Source: Oleisolibacter albus
Lineage (GTDB): Bacteria; Pseudomonadota; Alphaproteobacteria; Azospirillales; Azospirillaceae
Direction: 5' to 3'
DNA length: 64,000 nt
Assembly: GCF_003336875.1 (NCBI RefSeq)
Contig: NZ_QGNJ01000009.1
Location: 62,001 to 126,000, forward strand
The notes under the pieces are model-generated. The model was not told where the DNA came from, did not search any database, and saw only the letters and a program-made list of their open reading frames with translations. Made by a program: the position numbers and the translations under genes. Positions 23,754-33,540 of the stretch are shown here, piece by piece (positions within the stretch are counted from its first letter, which is position 1; each line of letters opens with the position of its first letter).

Positions 23754-26700
23754 TCAGCCGCCCAGCGCCAGCAGCGACGCATTGCCGCCGAAGGCCGTGG
23801 TGTTGACGGTCAGGGTCTTCTCGGTGGCGAATCGGTGCAGATAGTGCGGGCCGCCGGCCTTGGGTCCCGTCCCCGACAGCCCCTGGCCGCCGAAGGGCTG
23901 CACCCCGACCACGGCGCCCACCATGTTGCGGTTGATATAGGCGTTGCCGCTGGCCACGCGCTGGAACAGCGACTGGGCCCGGTCCTCCAGCCGGCTGTGG
24001 ACGCCGAAGGTCAGGCCGTAGCCGGTGGCGTTGATCTCCGCCACCACCCGGTCCAGCTCCGACGCCTTGAAGCGCACCAGATGCAGGATGGGGCCGAACA
24101 CCTCGCGCGGCAGGCGGGCCAGCCCGTCGATCTCATAGAGGCGGGGACCGAAGAAGGTTCCACCGGCCAGCGCGGCCGGCACCTCCACCGCCTTGATCAG
24201 CCGGGCTTCGCGGTCCAGGCGGGCGGCATGGTCCACCAGGATGGCGCGGGCCTCCTCGTCGATCACAGGGCCGACATCGGTGCTGAGCTGCAGCGGGTCG
24301 CCCAGCCGGACCAGATCCATGGCCCCGGCCAGCATGTGGGCCAGCTTGTCGGCGATCTCCTCCTGGGCGAACAGCACGCGCATGGCCGAGCAGCGCTGGC
24401 CGGCCGACAGGAAGGCGGAGGTGATGCAATCATCCACCACCTGCTCCAGCAGGGCGGTGCTGTCGACGATCATGGCGTTCTGGCCGCCGGTCTCGGCGAT
24501 CAGCGGCACGATGGCGCCGTCGCGGGCGGCGAGGCTGCGGTTGATGGCCCGTGCCGTCTCGGTGGAGCCGGTGAAGGCGACGCCGGCCACGCGCCGGTCG
24601 CGCACCAGCGTGCCGCCGACCGTGGCGCCGTCACCCGGCAGCAGATGCAGCGCATCGGCCGGCACGCCGGCCTTCAGCAGCAGGCGCACCGTCTCGGCGG
24701 CCACCAGCGGGGTCTGCTCCGCCGGCTTGGCGATGACGGCGTTGCCGGCCACCAGCGCGGCCACCACCTGGCCGGTGAAGATGGCCAGCGGGAAGTTCCA
24801 CGGGCTGATGCAGACGAAGACGCCGCGGCCGGACAGGTACAGCTCGTTGCTCTCCCCCGTCGGGCCGGGCAGGCGCAGCGGCTCGCCGAACTGGGTGCGG
24901 GCCTGGGCGGCGTAGTAGCGGCAGAAATCGACGGCCTCACGCACCTCGGCGGCGGCATCGGCCATGGTCTTGCCGGCCTCGCGGCCCAGCAGCGCCATCA
25001 GCACGGCATGCTCGGCCTCCATCAGGTCGGCGGCCCGCTCCAGGCAGGCGGCGCGCTCGGCGGCCGGGGTGGCGTTCCAGGCCGGCTGGGCGGCGGCGGC
25101 GCGGGCCAGGGCCTGCTCCACCGCGGCGGCATCGGCCGGGGTCACGGTGCCGGCGCTGCGGCCGCGGTCGGCGGGATCGGTCACCGGCTGGGCCGGGCCG
25201 TCCAGCTCCACCCCGCCGACGATGGGGGCGGCGTGCCAGCGCCGCGCCAGCGCCTTGGCCATCTCCGCCTGCAGCGACTCCACCCTGTCCGTCGCGGTCA
25301 GGTCGTAGCCCTGGGAATTGCGCCGGCCGGCGCCATAGATGTCCGCGGGCCGCGGGATGTGCGGGTGACGCAAATGTCCCTCCTTCTCCAGCAGGCTGAC
25401 CGGATCGGCCACCACCTGCGACACCGGCACCGCCGGGTCCATGTAGGCGTTGACGAAATTGCTGTTGGCGCCGTTCTCCAGCAGGCGGCGCACCAGATAG
25501 GGCAGCAGGTCGGCATGGGTGCCCACCGGCGCGTAGATGCGCACATGCGGCATGTCCGGGAAGGCCTCGCGCGCCGCCACATGCAGCAGCTCGCCCATGC
25601 CGTGCAGGCGCTGGAACTCGAAATCGCGGCTGCCGCGGGCCAGATGCAGGATGGCCGTGATGGTATAGGCGTTGTGGGTGGCGAACTGCGGATAGATGGC
25701 GTCACGGTTGGCCAGCATCTTGCGGGCGCAGACCAGATAGGACAGGTCGGTGGCCGCCTTGCGCGTGAACAGCGGATAGTCGGCATGGCCCGCCGCCTGG
25801 GACCATTTCATCTCGCTGTCCCAATAGGCGCCCTTGACCAGGCGCACCATCAGCCGGCGCCCGGCGCCGCGGGCCAGCGCCGCCAGCCAGTCCACCAGCA
25901 GCGCCGTGCGCTTGGAATAGGCCTGGATGGCCAGACCCAGCCCGTTCCAGCCGGCCAGATCGGGATCGGCGGCCAGCGCCTGCAGCAGATCCAGCGACAG
26001 CTCCAGCCGGTCGGCCTCCTCGGCGTCGATGGTCAGGTTGATGTCCCAGCGCTTGGCCTGGAGGCAGAGCCCCTTCACCCGCGGCACCAGCTCGGTCATG
26101 ACGGCCCCGGCCTGGGCCACGACATAGCGCGGATGCAGGGCCGACAGCTTGATGGAGACGCCGGGGGCGGCCATGGGGCCGCGCCCCCCGGCCTCGGCCC
26201 CGACGGCGTCGATGGCCTGCACATAGTCCTGGAGATAGCGCTCCGCCTGCTCCCAGGTGCGGGCCCCCTCGCCCAGCATGTCATAGCTGTGGGTGGTGCC
26301 GGCCGGCTTGGCCTTGCGCGCCGCGGCCAGCGCCTCGCCGATGGTGCGGCCCAGCACGAAATGGTCGCCCATGACCTTCATGGCCTGCCCCATGGCGGCC
26401 CGGATCACGGATTCGCCGGACCTGGCCACGATGCGCGTCAGAAAACCGGCGCCCTGCTCCCGCTCCAGCCCGGTGATCTTGCCGGTCAGCATCAGGCCCC
26501 AGGCCGCGGCATTGACGAAGGCGCTGTCGCTGCGGCCCAGATGGGCATCCCACTGGCCGCGGCTGATCTTCTCGGCGATCAGCTTGTCGGCGGTGTCGGC
26601 ATCGGCGATGCGCAGCAGGCATTCGGCGATGCACATCAGGGCGATGCCTTCCTGGTTCGACAGGCCGAACTCCTGCAGGAAGTTGTCCAGCGGCCCCAGC

Positions 26701-26900
26701 TCGCTGCGGCGGGCGCGCGACGCCGTGACGATGGCGGCCGCCCGCGCATGGATGCTTTCGCGCTCGGCCTCGGTCAGGCCGTGGCTGGCGAGGAGCGTGG
26801 TGACGACCTCCTCCTCCGGCGCATGTTTGGCCGCCAGCAGCGGCTGGCGCAGGCTGGCGAGATCGTGACCGGAACGGGCTGCGGCCAAGGCGTCGGGCAT
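23754..26900 (-). CDS. putA: Bifunctional proline dehydrogenase / L-glutamate gamma-semialdehyde dehydrogenase
   Basis: Oxidises proline to glutamate through P5C. The 1048-residue protein starts with a helical arm domain (about 15-130), then the FAD-dependent proline dehydrogenase barrel (about 190-490) with SIKLSALHPRY, IDAEEADRLELSLDL and VRLVKGAYWDSE, and the P5C dehydrogenase (about 545-1030) with ETGGQNAMIVDS and catalytic Cys837 in SAGQRCSA. There is no N-terminal ribbon-helix-helix DNA-binding domain, so this is an enzyme-only PutA, and regulation falls to the divergent Lrp-type gene at 27051. The ATG gives the usual start for this class. Confidence 0.97.
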   Translation of the reverse strand: MPDALAAARSGHDLASLRQPLLAAKHAPEEEVVTTLLASHGLTEAERESIHARAAAIVTASRARRSELGPLDNFLQEFGLSNQEGIALMCIAECLLRIADADTADKLIAEKISRGQWDAHLGRSDSAFVNAAAWGLMLTGKITGLEREQGAGFLTRIVARSGESVIRAAMGQAMKVMGDHFVLGRTIGEALAAARKAKPAGTTHSYDMLGEGARTWEQAERYLQDYVQAIDAVGAEAGGRGPMAAPGVSIKLSALHPRYVVAQAGAVMTELVPRVKGLCLQAKRWDINLTIDAEEADRLELSLDLLQALAADPDLAGWNGLGLAIQAYSKRTALLVDWLAALARGAGRRLMVRLVKGAYWDSEMKWSQAAGHADYPLFTRKAATDLSYLVCARKMLANRDAIYPQFATHNAYTITAILHLARGSRDFEFQRLHGMGELLHVAAREAFPDMPHVRIYAPVGTHADLLPYLVRRLLENGANSNFVNAYMDPAVPVSQVVADPVSLLEKEGHLRHPHIPRPADIYGAGRRNSQGYDLTATDRVESLQAEMAKALARRWHAAPIVGGVELDGPAQPVTDPADRGRSAGTVTPADAAAVEQALARAAAAQPAWNATPAAERAACLERAADLMEAEHAVLMALLGREAGKTMADAAAEVREAVDFCRYYAAQARTQFGEPLRLPGPTGESNELYLSGRGVFVCISPWNFPLAIFTGQVVAALVAGNAVIAKPAEQTPLVAAETVRLLLKAGVPADALHLLPGDGATVGGTLVRDRRVAGVAFTGSTETARAINRSLAARDGAIVPLIAETGGQNAMIVDSTALLEQVVDDCITSAFLSAGQRCSAMRVLFAQEEIADKLAHMLAGAMDLVRLGDPLQLSTDVGPVIDEEARAILVDHAARLDREARLIKAVEVPAALAGGTFFGPRLYEIDGLARLPREVFGPILHLVRFKASELDRVVAEINATGYGLTFGVHSRLEDRAQSLFQRVASGNAYINRNMVGAVVGVQPFGGQGLSGTGPKAGGPHYLHRFATEKTLTVNTTAFGGNASLLALGG

Positions 26901-27050
26901 GGAGAAGGGCCCCTGTCTCTGGAGAGGGAACGTTTGTCCGAAACGGAACGGTTGCCCCGCAGTATCGCAAAGCGCCTGGATGATTTCCCGCCGTTTTAAG
27001 CGGAACGGCGCTATGTTGTGCTGTCAGCCAAATAACACACAGGGGAAAAT

Positions 27051-27548
27051 ATGGCGGATCGGGGAAACGGCCACAGGCTCGACCGGATCGACCTCAACAT
27101 CCTGCGCCTGGTGCAGCAGGATGGGCGCCTGTCCAATGTGGAACTGGCGCGGCAGGTCAATCTCTCCCCCACCCCCTGCCTGGAGCGGGTGCGGCGGCTG
27201 GAGCGGGAGGGCTATATCCGCCGGTATGTGGCCCTGCTGGACCCGGAACGGCTGGACCGGGCGCTGATGGCCTTCGTCGAGGTGCGGCTGGACCGCACCT
27301 CGCCCGACGTCTTCCGCCTGTTCGCCGAGGCCGTGTCGCATCTGGACGAGATCCAGGAATGCCACATGGTGGCCGGCGGCTTCGACTATCTCATCAAGGT
27401 GCGGGTGGCCGACATGGCGGCCTATCGCGCCTTCCTGGAACAGATGGCCAGCCTTCCCGGCGTGGCCCAGACCCACACCTACATGGTGATGGAGGAGGTC
27501 AAGAGCACCCACGCCATGCCGGTCCCGCGGGAGCCGGCCCGGAGCTGA
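27051..27548 (+). CDS. putR: Lrp/AsnC family regulator of proline catabolism (PutR)
   Basis: A 165-residue Lrp-type regulator: N-terminal HTH (about 9-60; LDRIDLNILRLVQQDGRLSNVELARQVNLSPTPCLERVRRLE in pieces) and the RAM ligand domain (about 65-150) with VAGGFDYLIKVRV. In alphaproteobacteria the Lrp-type gene divergent from putA is PutR, which turns on putA in response to proline. The 150-base gap between the two starts is AT-richer than its surroundings and should hold its operator, but I could not mark a clear site. The ATG follows CAGGGGAAAAT. Confidence 0.92.
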   Translation: MADRGNGHRLDRIDLNILRLVQQDGRLSNVELARQVNLSPTPCLERVRRLEREGYIRRYVALLDPERLDRALMAFVEVRLDRTSPDVFRLFAEAVSHLDEIQECHMVAGGFDYLIKVRVADMAAYRAFLEQMASLPGVAQTHTYMVMEEVKSTHAMPVPREPARS

Positions 27549-27599
27549 GATCCCGCCCCGCGCGCCCCGGCACCCGCAGCCGCGCCGCCGGTTGGGGGG

Positions 27600-28460
27600 T
27601 CACGGCTCCCGGCCGGGCCTGCGCCCGCTGCGGGGCCGTTCGCGGCTGCGGCTCTCGCCGATGCGGCCGGCCACCGGAACCGACGGGGCCGCCACCTCCA
27701 GGAACATGGCCTGGACCGGCTGCGGCCGCGCCAGCCGGCTGTAGCCGAAGCGGTAATGCACCCGGCCCGGCCCGCCGCCGCTGCCGATGGCGTCGCCCAG
27801 CACCGGCCCGTGCCGCAGCAGATAGCGCAGCAGCGACGTCACCTTCTCCCCCGCCGCCTCCACCGACCAGGGCGCGTCCCACAGCTCGACCTCGAAGCCC
27901 ATGAAGTCGGCCAGACCGCTGGTGGACACAGAGACCAGCCCCGGCTTGTCCAGCCCGTAGGTCAGGCCCAGCCACAGCTGCAACGGCACATCGCCGCCCG
28001 CCGCCCGCCGGGCGAAGCCATGCATATGCTCGGCGGCGAACAGCACCCGGGCCGTGTCGTTCCAGACCGCCGTCAGCGCCGGATCGCAGGCCAGCCCGGC
28101 CATGACCCGGGTCAGCAGCCGCGCCGCCTCGGTGGCGGTCAGCCAGCTTTCATCGGCGTCGGGGAGCGACAGGCGATAATGCAGCCGGTGCCGGGCCACC
28201 AGGACGGCCCCGTCCTCCAGCCACCAGCAGCGGTTGAGCACATCGGGATCGGCCGGCCCCACCGCCAGTGCATCGAGCCGCTGCAGGACGATGCGGAGAT
28301 CGCGGCTGCCGCCCGCCCCGGCAAACACCGCCCCGGCGCCGATCTGCGGCGACCGCCCCTCCAGCACCCAACGGCGGGCCGGATCGAACCGGCACAGATC
28401 CGCGAGAATATCAGCCGCGGGCAGCGTCAAGGCCGCCCGCGCCAGCGCATACAGACGCAT
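27600..28460 (-). CDS. DUF4261-like protein of unknown function
   Basis: A 286-residue soluble protein. The C-terminal third (about 175-265) matches the DUF4261 pattern: LWLGLTYG, VSVSTSGLADFMGFEVEL, VTSLLRYLLRHGPVLGDAIGSGG, RVHYRFGYSRL. The N-terminal part has YALARAALTLPAADILADLC and LLTRVMAGLACDPALTAVW. The last 25 residues are Arg/Gly-rich and likely disordered. It ends 51 bases from the convergent putR and starts 154 bases downstream of the flavoprotein gene's stop. The DUF call is from memory of the pattern. Confidence 0.66.
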   Translation of the reverse strand: MRLYALARAALTLPAADILADLCRFDPARRWVLEGRSPQIGAGAVFAGAGGSRDLRIVLQRLDALAVGPADPDVLNRCWWLEDGAVLVARHRLHYRLSLPDADESWLTATEAARLLTRVMAGLACDPALTAVWNDTARVLFAAEHMHGFARRAAGGDVPLQLWLGLTYGLDKPGLVSVSTSGLADFMGFEVELWDAPWSVEAAGEKVTSLLRYLLRHGPVLGDAIGSGGGPGRVHYRFGYSRLARPQPVQAMFLEVAAPSVPVAGRIGESRSRERPRSGRRPGREP

Positions 28461-28614
28461 CTCCCCTCCTCGGTTCCGTCAGACGCCCACCGCCGTCCGC
28501 GGGCATGGAGCCGGGCCGCACAGCCGACTCCACGCCCTTCCCGCCACCGATTCAGGGTTGATATCCGAGACTCATTGCAACTTTGTGATAGAATTGTGCT
28601 TATGCAACCCAATG

Positions 28615-29907
28615 TTAATGGTCGTGTAACCAGGAGAGCACACCCTCGGCCACGCCGACGCCGCTGGCCATGCATCCCTGCAGCAGATAACCGCCGGTCG
28701 GCGCCTCCCAGTCCAGCATCTCGCCGCAGGCGAACAGGCCGGGGCAGCGCCGCAGCATCAGATTGGCATCCAGCTCGTCCAGGCGGATGCCACCGGCGGT
28801 GGAGATGGCGCGGTCCAGTCCGCGCATGCCGGTGAAGACCAGCGGCACCGCCTTGATCCGGGCCGCCAGGGCGGCAGGCCGGACCAGATCCTCGGGCCGG
28901 CACAGCTCGCGCAGCAGCGCCCCCACCGGCGGGGTCAGCGACAGGGCCTTGCGCAGCCGGTTGGCCAGGCTGTCGGCGGCCGGCACCCGCGCCAGCTTGT
29001 TCTGGATCTGGGCCGGGGACAGGTCGGGCTTCAGGTCCAGTAGCACCGTGGCCTGCCCGTCGCGCTCCAGCGCGTCGCGCACCGGCGCCGACAGGGCATA
29101 GAGCGCCCCGCCCTCCAGCCCGCTGCGGGTGATGACCAGTTCGCCGGGCACGGTCCGCCCGGCGAAGCCCAGGGCGATGCGCTTCAGCGGCTGGCCTTCG
29201 GCCCGCTCCAGGAAGCCCGGCCCCCAGGCGATGTCGAATCCGCTGTTGGACGGGCGGAACGGGGCCAGTCCGACGCCCCGGGCCTGCACCAGCGGCGCCC
29301 AGCGCCCGTCCGATCCCAGCCGCGGCCAGCTGGCGCCGCCCAGCGCCAGCACGGTGGCCAGGGGCTGCACCTCCACCCGCCCCGACGGCGTGTCGAAGCA
29401 CAGCCGCCCGGCTTCGTCCCAGCCGCTCCAGCGGTGGCGGAGGAACAGGCGCACGCCCTGGGCCGCCAGCCGGGCCAGCCAGGCCCGCAGCAGCGGACTG
29501 GCCTTGAACCCCTCGGGAAAGACCCGGCCGGAGGAACCGACCAGGGTGGGCACACCCAGGCCGGCGCACCAGGCGCGCAGATCGGCAGGGGAGAATCGGG
29601 CCAGCAGCCGCTCGAACAGCGGGCGGGCGGCGCCATAGCGGGACAGGAAACGGTCCAGCGGTTCGGAATGGGTGATGTTCAGCCCGCCGCGCCCGGCCAT
29701 CAGGAATTTACGGCCGGCGGAGGGCAAGGCCTCGTAGACGTCGACGCCGCGACCGGCGGCGGACAGGATCTCGGCGGCCATCAGGCCGGCCGGGCCACCC
29801 CCGATGATGGCGATGCGGGAGGCGGCGGTGTCTCTGCCCGCGGCAGCGGCCGAAGCGGGATCGGCGGGTTGCACGGGTGCAGATGGGAGCGAATCGGTCT
29901 GGGTCAT
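28615..29907 (-). CDS. FAD-dependent flavoprotein of the BaiN/HI0933 group (PP_4765-like)
   Basis: A 430-residue NAD(P)/FAD-dependent oxidoreductase-like protein. After about 30 variable residues it has the FAD-binding motif IAIIGGGPAGLMAAE, then SAGRKFLMAGRGGLNITHSEP, a hallmark of the HI0933-like family, LALGGASWPRLGSDGRW in the middle and the C-terminal ISTAGGIRLDELD ... GLFACGEMLDWEAPTGGYLLQGCMASG. The substrate is unknown for this subgroup. The ATG at 29907 is preferred to an in-frame start further upstream, which would add Pro/Gly-rich filler. Confidence 0.88.
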   Translation of the reverse strand: MTQTDSLPSAPVQPADPASAAAAGRDTAASRIAIIGGGPAGLMAAEILSAAGRGVDVYEALPSAGRKFLMAGRGGLNITHSEPLDRFLSRYGAARPLFERLLARFSPADLRAWCAGLGVPTLVGSSGRVFPEGFKASPLLRAWLARLAAQGVRLFLRHRWSGWDEAGRLCFDTPSGRVEVQPLATVLALGGASWPRLGSDGRWAPLVQARGVGLAPFRPSNSGFDIAWGPGFLERAEGQPLKRIALGFAGRTVPGELVITRSGLEGGALYALSAPVRDALERDGQATVLLDLKPDLSPAQIQNKLARVPAADSLANRLRKALSLTPPVGALLRELCRPEDLVRPAALAARIKAVPLVFTGMRGLDRAISTAGGIRLDELDANLMLRRCPGLFACGEMLDWEAPTGGYLLQGCMASGVGVAEGVLSWLHDH

Positions 29908-30054
29908 GGCCGGCAGACAAGCATGCCGGCTTCCCGGGTGCAAACGGATCTGCGCACCCCGCGGCGCACAGCCAACCGGCGCGGCACCGCTGCCGGCCGC
30001 AGGCGGACGGCCGGCCCCGCCCCGAGGCGGAGGGCCGGCCGTCACAAGGCCGCA

Positions 30055-30420
30055 TCAGGCGTTGGTGATGGCCCGCTCGACCAGCTGGCCCAGATGCTGG
30101 GTGCGCTTGGTCAGGCTCTGCAACACCGAGGAGATCTCGGCGGTGGCCGCCGCGGTCTGACCCGACAGGTTCTTCACCTCGCCGGCGACGACGGCAAAGC
30201 CCTTGCCGGCCTCACCGGCACGGGCCGCCTCGATGGTGGCGTTCAGCGCCAGCAGGTTGGTCTGCTTGGCGATGGCATCGATCTGCTGGGCGACGGTACC
30301 GACCTTTTCGATTTCGGCGCGCAGACCTTCCAGCTCGCGGCTGATTTCCTGCAACGCCGAGGCCAGCTCGGTCTTGGTCACGGAGGTCAAATTCGAGGTC
30401 GGTTCATGCCCGTATCGCAT
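30055..30420 (-). CDS. Free-standing chemoreceptor signalling-tip protein (minimal MCP domain)
   Basis: A 121-residue soluble coiled-coil protein made only of the highly conserved tip of a methyl-accepting chemotaxis protein: [40 protein letters not shown] (about 47-88, read in pieces), flanked by short helices. It has no sensor, HAMP or membrane segment. This tip is the part that binds CheA and CheW. The ATG is preceded by a weak ribosome-binding site. Upstream (30421-30601) is a gap to serA; the flavoprotein gene lies downstream. It could cap or modulate receptor arrays, or pair with an unknown sensor. It is clearly complete: start and stop are clean, and there are no MCP remnants around it. 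Confidence 0.82.
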   Translation of the reverse strand: MRYGHEPTSNLTSVTKTELASALQEISRELEGLRAEIEKVGTVAQQIDAIAKQTNLLALNATIEAARAGEAGKGFAVVAGEVKNLSGQTAAATAEISSVLQSLTKRTQHLGQLVERAITNA

Positions 30421-30601
30421 CGCCTAACACCTGCGGTTGAAAGATTATTCCGGACGCTGCCCCGATCCGGCGGACCGGGGCACCTCACCGGTCATACCAC
30501 AAATCAGTTGCGACATTCGTGACGTTTTTCACCCCGCGCGCCGGACCGCCCACCCCCGGCCACAGGGCCGGGAGCGGATCGGACCGGGAGCAGACGGAGG
30601 G

Positions 30602-32179
30602 TCAGAAGGACAGTTCCTTGGCACGGACCACGCTGGGCAGGGCGCGGATGGTCTCCAGCAGGGCATCGCCCATCTGCTGGTCGACACTGACCAGGGCGAT
30701 GGCATTGGCCCCCGGCGCCGTGCGGCCCAGATGGAAGGTGGCGATGTTGACGCCGGCATCGCCCAGCGCGCTGCCCAGCTTGCCGATGAAGCCCGGCTTG
30801 TCCTCGTTGCGGATGAACAGCATGTGCGGCGTGACCTCGGCCTCGATCGGCACCTCCTCGATCTCCACCAGCCGGGGCTTGTCGCCGCCGAACAGGGTGC
30901 CGGCCACGGCACGGGTGCGGGTCTCGGTGGTGACGATGACGCGGACCAGGGTCTGGTAATCGCCGGCGCTCTCGCGCTTGGTCTCGCTGACCTTGATGTC
31001 GCGCTCCTTGGCGATGACGGGCGCGTTGACCATGTTGACCGACTCCATCAGCGGCCCCAGCAGGCCCTTCAGCACGATGGCGGTCAGCGGCCGGGTGTTG
31101 AGATCGGCCACCTGCCCCTCATACTCGATGGTCACGGCCTTGATGCCGCTCTCGGTGATCTGGCCGGCGAAGCCGCCCAGCTGCTCGGCCAGCTTCATAT
31201 AGGGCTTCAGCTTCGGGGCATCCTCGGCCGACACCGACGGCATGTTCAGCGCGTTGACCACGGCGCCCTGCATCAGATAGTCCGACAGCTGCTCGGCCAC
31301 CTGCAGCGCCACATTCTCCTGCGCCTCGGTGGTGCTGGCGCCCAGGTGCGGGGTGGCGATGACCTTCTCGTTGCCGAACAGCGGATGGGCCTTGGCCGGC
31401 TCCTCGGCGAACACGTCCAGCGCGGCGCCGGCCACATGGTCGGCATCCAGCGCCGCCTTCAGCGCCTCTTCCACGATCAGGCCGCCGCGGGCGCAGTTGA
31501 TGATGCGCACGCCCTTCTTGGTCTTCGACAGGGCCTTGGCGTCCAGGATGTTGCGGGTCGCCTCGGTCAGCGGCGTGTGCAGGGTGATGAAGTCGGCCCG
31601 GCGCAGCAGCTCGTCCAGCTCCACCTTCTCCACGCCGATCTCGGTGGCGCGTTCCGGCGACAGGAACGGGTCGAAGGCCACGACCTTCATCTTCAGGCCG
31701 ATGGCGCGGTCGGCGACGATGCTGCCGATATTGCCGCAGCCGATGATGCCCAGCACCTTGCCGTACAGCTCCACGCCCATGAAGCGGTTCTTCTCCCACT
31801 TGCCGGCATGGGTGGAGGTGTTGGCGGCCGGGATCTCGCGCGCCAGGGCGAACATCATGGCGATGGCGTGCTCGGCCGTGGTGATGGAATTGCCGAACGG
31901 TGTGTTCATCACCACCACGCCGCGGGCGGTGGCGGCGGGGATGTCGACATTGTCGACGCCGATGCCGGCGCGGCCGACCACCTTGAGGTTGGTGGCGGCG
32001 GCCAGGATGTCCTTGGTCACCTTGGTGGCCGAGCGGATGGCCAGGCCGTCATACTCGCCGATGATGGCCTTCAGCTCGTCGGGCTTCAGGCCGGTCTTCA
32101 CATCGACCTCAACGCCGCGCTCCTTGAAGATCTCGACGGCGCGGGGGCTCAGGCTGTCGGAAATGAGAACCTTGGGCAT
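30602..32179 (-). CDS. serA: D-3-phosphoglycerate dehydrogenase
   Basis: First enzyme of serine synthesis from 3-phosphoglycerate. A 525-residue long-form enzyme: substrate domain with GRAGIGVDNVDI, NAD domain with GIIGCGNIGSIVADRA, catalytic region CARGGLIVEEAL and HLGASTTEAQENVA, an allosteric substrate-binding domain (about 320-445) and a C-terminal ACT domain (about 450-525) with FIRNEDKPGFIGKLGSALGDAGVNIA. The ATG at 32179 starts MPKVLISD, the family N-terminus. It lies 144 bases after serC on the same strand, so the two are likely co-transcribed from the serC promoter. Confidence 0.97.
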   Translation of the reverse strand: MPKVLISDSLSPRAVEIFKERGVEVDVKTGLKPDELKAIIGEYDGLAIRSATKVTKDILAAATNLKVVGRAGIGVDNVDIPAATARGVVVMNTPFGNSITTAEHAIAMMFALAREIPAANTSTHAGKWEKNRFMGVELYGKVLGIIGCGNIGSIVADRAIGLKMKVVAFDPFLSPERATEIGVEKVELDELLRRADFITLHTPLTEATRNILDAKALSKTKKGVRIINCARGGLIVEEALKAALDADHVAGAALDVFAEEPAKAHPLFGNEKVIATPHLGASTTEAQENVALQVAEQLSDYLMQGAVVNALNMPSVSAEDAPKLKPYMKLAEQLGGFAGQITESGIKAVTIEYEGQVADLNTRPLTAIVLKGLLGPLMESVNMVNAPVIAKERDIKVSETKRESAGDYQTLVRVIVTTETRTRAVAGTLFGGDKPRLVEIEEVPIEAEVTPHMLFIRNEDKPGFIGKLGSALGDAGVNIATFHLGRTAPGANAIALVSVDQQMGDALLETIRALPSVVRAKELSF

Positions 32180-32323
32180 GGGGAAACTCCTTGGCGGAAC
32201 CGGCGCCGCGCGCAGGCCAGGGGCAATGAAGGGACCCAGGACTGCGGGCACACGGCATCTGTTGCGGGATAGCGGGAGGGGTGTCGGGGTCGCCGCTGGC
32301 TCACCCCGACCGGGGGACGCAGA

Positions 32324-33484
32324 TCAGCCGGCCTTCACCTGGGCATAGGCCCAGTCCAGCCAGGGCAGCAGGGCGGCCATATCGGCATTCTCCACCGTGG
32401 CGCCGCCCCAGAGGCGGATGCCCGGCGGGGCGTCGCGGTAGGAGCCGGCATCGAGGGCCACGCCCTCCTTCTCCAGCAGCGACGTCACCTTCTTGGCGAA
32501 CTCGGCCTGGGCCTCGGCCGGCAGAGCCGTGACCGCGGGGTCCACGATCTTCAGGCAGATGGAGGTGCAGGAGCGGGTCTCCGGCGTCTCCGCCAGGAAA
32601 TCGACCCAGCCGGTCGCGGCCACCCAGTCGGCGATGGTCTTGAGGTTCGCCTCCGACCGGGCCTTCAGCCCCGCCAGCCCGCCAACCGACTGGGCCCAGG
32701 TCAGCCCGTCGATGGCATCCTCCACCGCGATCATCGAGGGGGTGTTGATGGTCTCCCCCTTGAAGATGCCCTCGGAGATCTTGCCGTCCTTGGTCATGCG
32801 GAAGATCTTCGGCAGCGGCCAGGCCGGCTTGTAGCTTTCCAGCCGGGCCACGGCGCGCGGGCTCAGCACCAGCATGCCGTGCGCGGCCTCGCCGCCCAGC
32901 ACCTTCTGCCAGGACCAGGTGACCACATCCAGCTTGTGCCAGGGCAGATCCATGGCGAAGGCGGCCGAGGTGGCGTCGCAGATGGCCAGCCCTTCGCGGT
33001 CGTCGGCGATCCAGTCGCCGTCCGGCACGCGCACGCCCGAGGTGGTGCCGTTCCAGGTGAAGACCACATCACGGCTGAAATCCACCGTGGACAGGTCGGG
33101 GATCTTGCCATAGCCGGCGGTCAGGGTGCGGACATCGGCCAGCTTCAGCTGCTTGACCACGTCGGTGACCCAGTCCTTGCCGAAGCTCTCCCAGGCCAGC
33201 ATGTCGACGCCGCGGGCGCCCAGCAGCGACCACAGGGCCATCTCGACCGCACCGGTGTCGGAGGCGGGAACGATGCCCAGCCGGTAATCGGCGGGGATGC
33301 CCAGAATGTCCTTGGAGAGGGAGATCACCTGCTCCAGCTTGGCCTTGCCGGGCTTGGAGCGGTGGGAACGGCCGACCAGGGCACCCTTGAGTGCCTCGAT
33401 GGTCCAGCCCGGGCGCTTGGCGCAGGGGCCGGACGAGAATTGCGGATTCGCGGGGCGAACCGCGGGCTTCGGCAGAGCCAGCAT
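32324..33484 (-). CDS. serC: Phosphoserine aminotransferase
   Basis: PLP enzyme that converts 3-phosphohydroxypyruvate to phosphoserine. The 386-residue protein begins [22 protein letters not shown] and has [12 protein letters not shown] near 40, [22 protein letters not shown] and the PLP lysine in [14 protein letters not shown], a pattern of the alphaproteobacterial/archaeal serC subgroup (TIGR01365 type). The ATG at 33484 is in CATATG, after GGAAGGA. It heads a serC-serA unit with a clear sigma70 promoter at 33541-33569 and a conserved-looking leader hairpin. Confidence 0.96.
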   Translation of the reverse strand: MLALPKPAVRPANPQFSSGPCAKRPGWTIEALKGALVGRSHRSKPGKAKLEQVISLSKDILGIPADYRLGIVPASDTGAVEMALWSLLGARGVDMLAWESFGKDWVTDVVKQLKLADVRTLTAGYGKIPDLSTVDFSRDVVFTWNGTTSGVRVPDGDWIADDREGLAICDATSAAFAMDLPWHKLDVVTWSWQKVLGGEAAHGMLVLSPRAVARLESYKPAWPLPKIFRMTKDGKISEGIFKGETINTPSMIAVEDAIDGLTWAQSVGGLAGLKARSEANLKTIADWVAATGWVDFLAETPETRSCTSICLKIVDPAVTALPAEAQAEFAKKVTSLLEKEGVALDAGSYRDAPPGIRLWGGATVENADMAALLPWLDWAYAQVKAG

Positions 33485-33509
33485 ATGGCTATTCCTTCCA
33501 GAATAGTAG

Positions 33510-33527
33510 CGCCCCGTTGGGGGGGCG
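33510..33527 (-). ncRNA. Leader hairpin before serC, candidate serC RNA motif
   Basis: In the short serC leader the RNA can form CGCCCC ... GGGGCG (6-base stem, 6-base loop), and the sequence CTACT follows directly, then the GGAAGGA ribosome-binding site and the ATG. Alphaproteobacterial serC genes are known to carry a conserved leader RNA called the serC motif; the position, the hairpin with a CCAAC-containing loop and the nearness to the ribosome-binding site fit, but I cannot run a covariance model. Confidence 0.4.
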
Positions 33528-33540
33528 TGACCCGCCGCCG

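Noticed and set aside
26901-27050. An Lrp-type operator between putA and putR
   Set aside because: One is expected from family knowledge, but I could not find a clear repeated or palindromic site by eye, so I did not mark it.
33510-33527. Reading the serC leader hairpin as a terminator
   Set aside because: It is short, has no T-run and lies between a good promoter and the ribosome-binding site of serC, so a leader structure is more likely.
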